Origin: JBFIHZ01 sp041601535
GTDB taxonomy: Bacteria > Pseudomonadota > Gammaproteobacteria > Xanthomonadales > SZUA-36
Direction of reading: 5' to 3'
Length of the DNA stretch: 5,004 bases
Assembly: GCA_041601535.1 (NCBI GenBank)
Contig: JBFIHZ010000306.1
Span: 1-5,004, forward strand
Of this stretch, positions 1 through 5,004 are shown one piece after another; position 1 is the stretch's first letter, and every line of letters starts with the position of its first letter. Below the pieces are notes generated by a model. That model saw nothing but the letters and a program-made list of their open reading frames with translations. It did no database searches and had not been told where the DNA came from. Made by a program: the position numbers and the translations under genes.

Positions 1-1
1 A

Positions 2-412
2 GCACAACAGCGCACCGACATCCGCAATCCGAAAGCCTACCTGTTCCGTACCTCACGTAACCTGGCGCTTAAAGAATTGCAGAAAAGCATGAACCGCCTG
101 ACCGACAGCGTAGAGGATTCCGTGCTCGAAACGGTCTTACATCATGAGGCCGGGCTGGATGAGGAATACGAGGCGCGGCAGAATTTCGAACTGTTCTGCC
201 GGGCGGTACGCTGCCTGCCACAGAAGTGCCGGCGGGTATACGTGCTGCGCAAGGTGTACGGTTTTTCCCAAAAGGAGATTGCCCGCCGCCTGGGTATTTC
301 CGAGAAAACGGTGGAGGCGCACATTGCCAAGGCGGCCGTGCGCTGTACCGAGTTTATCGATGCCAGCCAGAATCCGCTGGTGGCCGCCCCCAAAGTGAAC
401 AAAGCGCTTTAA
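2..412 (+). CDS. ECF-family RNA polymerase sigma factor, FecI type (5' end outside window)
   Basis: This gene would direct RNA polymerase to a small regulon, probably the receptor and hydrolase genes downstream, when released by its FecR partner. The frame is open from base 2, so 136 C-terminal residues are visible and the true start lies to the left. The first visible residues, around NPKAYLFRTSRNLALKE, match the end of sigma region 2, where ECF factors carry a conserved 'NPxAYLxxxARN' stretch. A variable acidic linker follows (about residues 35-60). Region 4 then has a clear helix-turn-helix, FSQKEIARRLGISEKTVEAH (about residues 88-107), preceded by LPxKCRRVYVLRKVYG. The tail after the HTH is about 30 residues and ends in VNKAL. 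A TTG at 77 could be called as a start, but region 2 homology continues upstream of it in frame, so it is not the real start. The stop at 410-412 lies 7 nt before fecR, so the two are almost certainly co-transcribed. Confidence 0.93.
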   Translation, partial: AQQRTDIRNPKAYLFRTSRNLALKELQKSMNRLTDSVEDSVLETVLHHEAGLDEEYEARQNFELFCRAVRCLPQKCRRVYVLRKVYGFSQKEIARRLGISEKTVEAHIAKAAVRCTEFIDASQNPLVAAPKVNKAL

Positions 413-419
413 TACCGAT

Positions 420-1490
420 ATGGACAACGTCACACACATGCCCGACAGGGACAGCATCAAGCAGGAAGCCGGACTCTGGCTGGCCCGGCTGGATCGCGGT
501 GGGCTGAGCACCAGGGAACAGGCGGAGCTGCAGCGCTGGATGGGCACCAGCAGCTTTCACGCCGACTACCTGAACAAGCTGGTAAAGAACTGGGACAACA
601 TGGATGTGCTGTCCGAACTGGCCGAGTTGTTCCCGTTAAAAGATGCCCCGCGTGACACCCGTCAGTCCACGCCCCGGCCGGCCGGCAGGGTGGGTGCCTG
701 GATTGGTGCGGCGCTGGGTGCTTCGGCGCTGGCAGCCGCTGCTTTGCTGACGCTGAACCTGCAACGAACAGTGGAGGTCCCGGCGCCCACACCGCCTGAG
801 CTTGCCACCGAGACCTACCAGACCGCCATCGGTGAGCACGCCAGTTTCCAGTTAAGCGATGGCAGCACCGTGACGCTGAATACCAACAGCCGGCTGAACG
901 TCAATTTCCACGGCACGCAGCGCAAGGTCACGCTGTTGCGCGGCGAGGCCAATTTCAACGTTGCCAAAGATCCGCACAAGCCCTTCGTGGTGCACGTGGG
1001 TTCGGGTGCCGTATGGGCCGTGGGTACGCAGTTCAACGTGCGCCTGTTCGACAGCGAAGTGGACGTCACGGTGCTCGAAGGCACGGTGAAAGTGTTCGCC
1101 GGGTTGGATGAATCCCCGCCGCAGCTCAGCATTGACTCGTCCGGCAGCGCTGATGGCCGCGAACTGGTGTTGGATGCCGGCAAGTCGGTGCGCTACGACC
1201 GGCTGATCGAATCCCCCGAGGTGTTTGCGCCCGAAGTCATCGAACAGAAACTCGCCTGGCAGCAGGGCTCACTGATTTTCAAGGGAGAAAGCCTGCAGCA
1301 GGCCATTGCAGAGATTTCCCGCTATACCAAGCAGGAGATCATCATCACCGACCCGTCGATTAGCGACATCCCCATTGGCGGACGCTTCAAGACCGAGGAC
1401 ATCGATGCTTTGATTGCATCGCTGAACCTGAATTTCCAGATCCAGTCTGAGCAGGTATCACCAAACCGTATCCATCTTTACCGCAAGTAG
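420..1490 (+). CDS. FecR-family anti-sigma regulator / signal transducer
   Basis: This is an inner-membrane protein that binds the sigma factor in the cytoplasm and reads the state of the TonB receptor in the periplasm. It has 356 residues, usual for the family. Residues about 15-60 form the cytoplasmic anti-sigma N-terminal domain (DUF4880 type), with the typical tryptophans W20, W40 and W58. Residues about 92-114 are a single Ala/Leu-rich transmembrane segment. Residues about 132-226 are the FecR domain, with GEHASFQLSDGSTVTLNTNS and the hallmark VGTQFNV (201-207). Residues about 278-355 are a C-terminal STN-like/DUF4974 domain starting near GSLIFKGESLQQAIAEI. The Gly202-Thr203 bond matches the site where Pseudomonas FoxR-type regulators cleave themselves. 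The start at 420 shows no good ribosome binding site and lies 7 nt after the sigma stop, which suggests translational coupling. An in-frame ATG at 438 is an alternative start. Family assignment is firm. The partners are inferred from gene order. Confidence 0.95.
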   Translation: MDNVTHMPDRDSIKQEAGLWLARLDRGGLSTREQAELQRWMGTSSFHADYLNKLVKNWDNMDVLSELAELFPLKDAPRDTRQSTPRPAGRVGAWIGAALGASALAAAALLTLNLQRTVEVPAPTPPELATETYQTAIGEHASFQLSDGSTVTLNTNSRLNVNFHGTQRKVTLLRGEANFNVAKDPHKPFVVHVGSGAVWAVGTQFNVRLFDSEVDVTVLEGTVKVFAGLDESPPQLSIDSSGSADGRELVLDAGKSVRYDRLIESPEVFAPEVIEQKLAWQQGSLIFKGESLQQAIAEISRYTKQEIIITDPSISDIPIGGRFKTEDIDALIASLNLNFQIQSEQVSPNRIHLYRK

Positions 1491-1558
1491 TTTGCCCGCC
1501 AACACCGGGGTTCGGATGTGCAAAACTTCATGCTCGCAAAATTGAGTAAGGGATTTGC
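1491..1558 (+). other. Intergenic gap between the FecR gene and the receptor gene
   Basis: These 68 bases separate the anti-sigma gene from the receptor gene. I see no convincing sigma-70 promoter, no recognisable FecI-type promoter and no terminator hairpin. It holds an imperfect 12-base inverted repeat without a loop (AACACCGGGGTT, 1501-1512), two GCAAAA copies 16 bases apart (1520-1525 and 1536-1541), and a tiny 11-codon open frame (1530-1565) that overlaps the receptor start. In many cell-surface signalling systems the receptor gene has its own sigma-dependent promoter here. The sequence is compatible with that but does not show it. Confidence 0.45.
1548..1553 (+). promoter_or_regulatory. 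Ribosome binding site for the full-length receptor
   Basis: AAGGGA lies 5 nt before the ATG at 1559. It is a fair Shine-Dalgarno match and supports 1559 as the start of the long receptor form, which carries the first signal peptide and the STN domain. It is a weaker match to the anti-Shine-Dalgarno sequence than the AGGAGA found inside the gene at 1935. Confidence 0.65.
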
Positions 1559-4225
1559 ATGCTGAACAGGTCATTAACAGGTAACGCGCCGTACAGGCCC
1601 TCAGGCAGGGGTGCTGGCGGTGGCGTCTGTTGGGGACTATTGGTGTTGGTGTGTGTGTTGTTGTTCCACGGCCCGAATGCGGCGGCAGTGGAGAATTCGA
1701 CGTTCATTTCATTCGATATCCCCCGGCAGCGAGCAGATGTCGCGTTGACCTTGTTTGCTGAGCAGGCGGATATCACGGTGATCTTCAGGCACGACCTGGC
1801 CAGGCAACATCAGGCCAACCGATTGGTGGGGCAGTTTGAGTTGTCCCGGGCGGCCAGGGTATTACTGAAAGATTCGGGCTTGCAGGCAGAATTCGATGAA
1901 CGAGGGCATCTGACTATCGTTGAAATACCTAGTCAGGAGACCGAAGTGAAAAAAGCATCATGGATAGCGACTGCGTTAGCGGCCCTGTTTTCAGTAAACG
2001 CCGGCGCGCAAAGCAGTTCTGACGGTACGTCCGAAACTCCACAGCACGCCAGTGAGATCGAAGAGATCGTGGTTACCGCCACCAAGCGCGCGGCCAATAT
2101 CCAGGACATCCCGGCCAGCATCACGGCACTGGGAGGCCTGGAAATCGAGCGGCGCGGGCTGGTCAGCATGGACGATTACCTCAGCACCATCCCCGGCGTG
2201 AACATGGCCGACCGCGGTGTCAGCACCAACAAGATCGTCATGCGCGGCGTGAACGCATCCATCGAGGAAGATTCCACCGTCGGCGTGTTTTTTGGTGAAG
2301 TGCCGCTGAACACGGTAGCGCGGGGTTCCACCGCCGACCTGAAAATGGTTGATCTTGAACGGGTGGAAATATTGCGTGGCCCGCAGGGCACGCTGTTCGG
2401 TTCCGGCTCCATGGGTGGCGCCATCCGTAACATACCCAACGCGCCGAATACGCAGCAGATGGAAGGCAAGGTGGAGACCGGTTACTCCAACACGGCCCGT
2501 TTTGGCGGCAGTAATTACAACATGTCCGGCGTGGTCAATATTCCCATGATCAAGGACACACTGGCGTTGCGGCTGGTGGGTTACTACTACGATAACAGCG
2601 GCTATGTGAACAACATCGGCGCGAGTGACCCGGAAGTGGCCGAGCTGGCGGATTTCTACGGCGCCAGCGTGGTGGACAAGTACGGCGTGGGCGGCACCGA
2701 GTACTCCGGCGCGCGGGCCAGCTTGCTGTGGACACCCAACGACAAGCTCAGCTTCACCCTGATGTATGCCTGGCAGGACCAGGACCAGGATGGCGAGACC
2801 GAGGTCAACCTGTCCAAAGGGGGCTATGCCAATATCCCGATGCAAATCGGCAACCTGTATGAGGGCGATGAGCGCAAGGCATCTGAACTGGACCTGCTGA
2901 ACCTGGTGGTGGAGTATGACTTCGGTTGGGCCTCTGTGCTGTCCAGCACCAGCAGCCTGAATCACGACACGCTGGAAGCGGAAGACCTGAGCAAGGACTT
3001 CGGCATACCGGCGGCGCAGACCCGCGAGCACTACAAGGAAGCCTTTGTGCAGGAAGTACGCCTGACCTCGCAATGGGACAGCCCGTGGCAGGTGATTGCC
3101 GGCATTTACTACGAGGATCTGGAACAGAACCTGCGCAGTGAAGTGCCCTGGACCGGCGATCCGGCGATGATCACGGAAACGCCGTTCGGCGACTTCCTGG
3201 GTACCGATCCCAACGACCTGTATCACCAGAACGATTTGTTCTCAATGGAACAAACCGCGTTGTTCGGTGAATTGTCGTACCAGTTCAACGAGCAGTGGAG
3301 CGCGCTGGTTGGCGCCCGCTGGTTTGATTATGACCGCAACAAGCTGGAGAACCAGACCGGCGTATTCAGCGGCGACGGTATTTTTGAAGACCAGACCATC
3401 AAGGAAAGCGGCACCAGCTTCAAGGTCAATGTCAGCTACACGCCCAACGATGACACGCTGATCTATGCCCAGTGGGCGCAGGGTTTCCGCGTTGGCCGGC
3501 CGATTACCCCGGTTCCTTCGTTCTGTGACTCGGTGGATGGCAACGGCAACCCCGGTTCCGATGGCTTCCTGGATGGCACCACCATCCCGATTGAAAGTGA
3601 TGGCGTTGAATCCGATTCGCTCAACAGCTATGAGCTGGGCGGCAAGTTCACCCTGCTGGACAACCGCTTCCAGGCCAATGTGTCGGTTTACCGCATCGAC
3701 TGGAACGGTATACCGGTAAGTGTCTTCGCCGAACCGCATTGCGGTTTCGCGGTCACCATCAATGCTGGCAAGGCCACCATCCAGGGCGGCGAGATCGAAA
3801 CGACCTATTACGTTACCGACGGATTACGTGTTGAGCTGGGCCTGGCCTATACCGATGCTGAACTGGCTGAAGACAGCCCCTCGCTGGGCGTCAAAGGCAC
3901 GCGGCTACCGGGTTCGTCCAAGTTCAAGGGCACCCTGGGCCTGCAGTACGATTTCAACCTGATGGACCGGCCTTCCTTTGCGCGCTTTAATTACGCCTAT
4001 GTAGGTGGTTTCCATGATTACATTGATCCGACTGCCACACCGAAAGTGGGTGATTACAGCAAGCTGGATGCACGCGCAGGCATTCATTTCGACACCATCG
4101 AGTTCGAGGTTTATGCCTCCAACCTGCTTAACGAAGATGCCATCACCCACGTGCTGAGTGATCCGGTGATTGCGTACCAGTTACGCCCACGCACCATAGG
4201 CTTCGATATCCGCTACCGGTTCTGA
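1559..4225 (+). CDS. TonB-dependent outer-membrane receptor with N-terminal STN signalling domain and two signal-peptide-like segments
   Basis: This is an energy-coupled outer-membrane importer that also acts as a ligand sensor (FecA-type transducer), 888 residues. Order of parts: a signal peptide with a long Arg/Gly n-region and hydrophobic core WGLLVLVCVLLF (25-36), probably cut near 43; an STN domain at about 48-122, with FDIPRQRADVALTLFAEQA and NRLVGQFELSRAARVLLKDSG; a second signal-like segment starting VKKASWIATALAALF (130-144) and ending NAGAQ near 151; a TonB box EEIVVTATK (168-176); a plug domain at about 183-297, with the family motif DLERVEILRGPQGTLFGSGSMGG (split by eye at 265-287); and a 22-strand-type barrel ending in a terminal phenylalanine. 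The only cysteines outside the first signal peptide are C656 and C728. The gene follows the sigma/FecR pair and precedes a serine hydrolase, so regulation by that pair is likely. The ligand is unknown: iron chelates are usual for the family, but peptides or other compounds are possible. An internal GTG start at 1946 would give a 759-residue receptor without STN. Confidence 0.95.
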   Translation: MLNRSLTGNAPYRPSGRGAGGGVCWGLLVLVCVLLFHGPNAAAVENSTFISFDIPRQRADVALTLFAEQADITVIFRHDLARQHQANRLVGQFELSRAARVLLKDSGLQAEFDERGHLTIVEIPSQETEVKKASWIATALAALFSVNAGAQSSSDGTSETPQHASEIEEIVVTATKRAANIQDIPASITALGGLEIERRGLVSMDDYLSTIPGVNMADRGVSTNKIVMRGVNASIEEDSTVGVFFGEVPLNTVARGSTADLKMVDLERVEILRGPQGTLFGSGSMGGAIRNIPNAPNTQQMEGKVETGYSNTARFGGSNYNMSGVVNIPMIKDTLALRLVGYYYDNSGYVNNIGASDPEVAELADFYGASVVDKYGVGGTEYSGARASLLWTPNDKLSFTLMYAWQDQDQDGETEVNLSKGGYANIPMQIGNLYEGDERKASELDLLNLVVEYDFGWASVLSSTSSLNHDTLEAEDLSKDFGIPAAQTREHYKEAFVQEVRLTSQWDSPWQVIAGIYYEDLEQNLRSEVPWTGDPAMITETPFGDFLGTDPNDLYHQNDLFSMEQTALFGELSYQFNEQWSALVGARWFDYDRNKLENQTGVFSGDGIFEDQTIKESGTSFKVNVSYTPNDDTLIYAQWAQGFRVGRPITPVPSFCDSVDGNGNPGSDGFLDGTTIPIESDGVESDSLNSYELGGKFTLLDNRFQANVSVYRIDWNGIPVSVFAEPHCGFAVTINAGKATIQGGEIETTYYVTDGLRVELGLAYTDAELAEDSPSLGVKGTRLPGSSKFKGTLGLQYDFNLMDRPSFARFNYAYVGGFHDYIDPTATPKVGDYSKLDARAGIHFDTIEFEVYASNLLNEDAITHVLSDPVIAYQLRPRTIGFDIRYRF
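1649..1665 (+). repeat. Short GT/GTT tandem tract in the first signal peptide
   Basis: (GT)5 at 1649-1658 runs directly into (GTT)3 at 1657-1665. The tract encodes the Val/Leu core of the first signal peptide. It is short, and it may simply reflect TTG and GTG codons in a hydrophobic stretch. Slippage of the dinucleotide part would break the frame of the STN-containing form. Confidence 0.4.
1700..1924 (+). other. Region encoding the STN (secretin/TonB short N-terminal) signalling domain
   Basis: Residues about 48-122 of the receptor have the STN pattern: a FDIP-type opening strand, a helix with ALTLFAEQADITVIF, the sequence NRLVGQFELSRAARVLLKDSGLQ (split at the central GQ), and a closing strand HLTIVEIP. 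In FecA-type receptors this domain sits in the periplasm and contacts the C-terminal part of FecR, so its presence ties this receptor to the FecR gene next door. Leucine codons in the 5' part of the gene are mostly TTG, unlike the CTG-dominated remainder. Confidence 0.85.
1935..1948 (+). promoter_or_regulatory. Candidate internal translation start (AGGAGA + GTG) inside the receptor gene
   Basis: AGGAGA at 1935-1940 is followed by a 5-nt spacer and an in-frame GTG at 1946-1948 (Val130). It matches the Shine-Dalgarno consensus better than the site before the annotated ATG, and it lies immediately before a complete signal-peptide-like sequence. Initiation here would give a 759-residue receptor with its own signal peptide and TonB box but no STN domain. 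Motif, spacing and frame are direct observations. Use of the site in the cell is inferred. Confidence 0.6.
1946..2008 (+). other. Region encoding a second, internal signal-peptide-like segment of the receptor
   Basis: Residues 130-150 have all three parts of a Sec signal peptide: a basic n-region (VKK), a hydrophobic core (WIATALAALFSV) and an Ala-X-Ala-type cleavage site at AGA before Gln151. A Ser/Thr-rich mature start and the TonB box follow, exactly as in ordinary TonB receptors that lack STN. In the long form it sits between STN and TonB box, where a flexible periplasmic linker is expected. If signal peptidase cuts here, STN is separated from the receptor. Confidence 0.7.
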
Positions 4226-4244
4226 GTGGAATCCGGGGTAAACA

Positions 4245-4262
4245 GCCGGGCGAACGCCCGGC
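4245..4262 (+). other. Perfect GC-rich hairpin between the receptor and hydrolase genes
   Basis: GCCGGGC (4245-4251) and GCCCGGC (4256-4262) form a perfect 7-bp stem with a 4-nt GAAC loop, 19 bases after the receptor stop. No U-tract follows (the next bases are AACAGGAC), so a classical intrinsic terminator is unlikely. It could stabilise the 3' end of the receptor mRNA, or partly attenuate transcription into the hydrolase gene. Confidence 0.5.
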
Positions 4263-4284
4263 AACAGGACGGGGGTTGCAGCGC

Positions 4285-5004
4285 ATGAAGCGGCTGCTGT
4301 GTTCAGTTGCGGGGGGAATGTTGTGGTGGTGCCTGGCCGGGTTTGCGGCGGCACCCACCGCGGCATCGCAACTGGGCCAACCTGAAGTGCTCGAAGCCTT
4401 TGTGGATGGCATGGTGCAGGCCACCATGGAGAATCATCACAGCCCTTCGGGTTCCGTGGTGGTGCTGCAGCACGGCAACGTGCTGCTAGCCAAAGGGTAC
4501 GGTTACCAGGACGTGGAACAGCGCATTCCGGTTGATCCCGGCCGCACGCTGTTCCGTCCAGGTTCGGTGTCCAAGTTGCTAACCTGGGTAGCGGTGATGC
4601 AACTGGTGGAACAAGGCCGGCTGGACCTGGATGCCGACGTCAATAACTATCTTGAAACCTTTGCCATCGATGAGCGGTTTGATGAGCCGGTCACGCTGCG
4701 CAGCCTGATGACCCATACACCGGGTTTTGAAGATGGTGGCATGGGTTACCTGATCATTGATGACGCCGCGCGCGCCTTGCCACTGCGCGAAGCGATGCAG
4801 CGTTACCAGCCTGAACGCGTCAACCCGCCAGGCCGGCAAACCGCCTATTCCAATTATGGTGCCGCGCTGGCTGGCCTTATCGTGGCCAATGTCTCGGGCA
4901 TGGCGTTTGCTGACTACGTGGAAGAAAACATTTTCATTCCGCTGGGCATGCATCGCTCAACCTTTGTCGAGCCCTTGCCGGCCGCCATGCAGGACGCCAT
5001 GGCG
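4285..5004 (+). CDS. Exported class C beta-lactamase-family serine hydrolase (3' end outside window)
   Basis: This is a serine hydrolase of the beta-lactamase/penicillin-binding-protein fold (PF00144, peptidase family S12 type), a group that includes class C beta-lactamases, D-Ala-D-Ala carboxypeptidases, D-aminopeptidases and esterases. 240 residues are visible and the frame is open to the window end. A signal peptide (MKRLLCSVAGGMLWWCLAGF, then Ala-rich, cut near 23-27) sends it to the periplasm. Cys16 does not sit in a good lipobox. The catalytic SxxK is SVSK (94-97), within FRPGSVSKLLTW. The second motif YxN is YSN (188-190), in NPPGRQTAYSNYG. HTPGF (144-148) and IFIPLGM (216-222) are also typical. 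The third motif (KTG or HxG type) lies beyond the window. The start at 4285 gives the signal peptide; the only ribosome-binding-like run upstream is the G-tract at 4271-4275, about 9 nt away. The 59-nt gap after the receptor suggests co-transcription. A true antibiotic-resistance role is not indicated: most members in such settings act on other esters or peptides. Confidence 0.92.
   Translation, partial: MKRLLCSVAGGMLWWCLAGFAAAPTAASQLGQPEVLEAFVDGMVQATMENHHSPSGSVVVLQHGNVLLAKGYGYQDVEQRIPVDPGRTLFRPGSVSKLLTWVAVMQLVEQGRLDLDADVNNYLETFAIDERFDEPVTLRSLMTHTPGFEDGGMGYLIIDDAARALPLREAMQRYQPERVNPPGRQTAYSNYGAALAGLIVANVSGMAFADYVEENIFIPLGMHRSTFVEPLPAAMQDAMA

Noticed and set aside
77..79. TTG at 77 as the start of a short sigma factor
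   Set aside because: The frame stays open upstream and encodes the conserved end of sigma region 2 (NPKAYLFRTSRNLAL), so the gene begins left of the window.
137..547. Antisense open frame across the sigma/FecR junction
   Set aside because: It overlaps two genes with clear family motifs, and its translation has no recognisable domain.
1491..1558. FecI-type or sigma-70 promoter before the receptor
   Set aside because: No pair of -35/-10 elements at proper spacing could be identified. A TTGCCC at 1492-1497 has no matching -10 element 16-18 bases on.
1880..1920. Internal promoter before the GTG at 1946 (TTGCAG ... TATCGT)
   Set aside because: The spacer is about 29 bases, far too long for a sigma-70 promoter, so an internal transcript start is not supported.
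1991..3226. Long antisense open frame (411 codons) opposite the receptor
   Set aside because: It is opposite a firmly identified TonB receptor in GC-rich DNA. Its translation is His/Val/Ala/Gly-rich with no domain I recognise, and it has no clear start context, as expected of a mirror of CTG/GCC-rich codons.
4245..4262. Classical rho-independent terminator
   Set aside because: The stem is good, but no U-run follows on the + strand and only a poor one (TGTTT) on the - strand, so the element is listed as a hairpin only.
4285..4350. Lipoprotein signal in the hydrolase (Cys16)
   Set aside because: The residues before Cys16 are MLWW, which do not form an L-[AS]-[GA]-C lipobox. An ordinary Ala-rich cleavage site follows.

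Overview
The window carries four genes, all on the + strand and closely spaced. In order they are the 3' part of an ECF-family (FecI-type) sigma factor, a complete FecR-type anti-sigma regulator, a complete TonB-dependent outer-membrane receptor (TBDR) with an N-terminal STN signalling domain, and the 5' part of a secreted class C beta-lactamase-family serine hydrolase. The DNA is GC-rich and CTG-preferring, and the proteins are of Gram-negative envelope type. The receptor looks like those of free-living or marine Gammaproteobacteria or similar oligotrophic Proteobacteria. That taxonomic reading is an inference from protein style and I hold it loosely.

Layout: 1-412 is the sigma factor, cut by the left edge. 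420-1490 is FecR, 7 nt after the sigma stop. 1491-1558 is a short gap with a good ribosome binding site at its end. 1559-4225 is the TBDR. 4226-4284 is a gap containing a perfect GC-rich hairpin with no U-tract. 4285-5004 is the serine hydrolase, cut by the right edge. No tRNA, rRNA, CRISPR array, insertion sequence or other mobile element is visible, and no stretch over 300 bases lacks a gene.

How the genes fit together: this is a cell-surface signalling cassette of the FecI-FecR-FecA kind. A ligand binding the receptor is sensed through its periplasmic STN domain. The signal passes to the periplasmic C-terminal part of FecR and releases the sigma factor to transcribe the transport genes. 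The adjacent exported hydrolase suggests that the imported ligand, or a precursor of it, is an ester, amide or peptide that is processed in the periplasm. The substrate cannot be read from sequence.

The most unusual point is the architecture of the receptor. The single open frame encodes a signal peptide, an STN domain, a second complete signal-peptide-like segment, and then the TonB box, plug and barrel. The second signal peptide begins at an in-frame GTG (1946) preceded by AGGAGA at ideal spacing. The 5' (STN) part also uses leucine codons differently from the rest. The locus may therefore make two receptor forms, with and without the signalling domain, or be a fusion of two once-separate genes.
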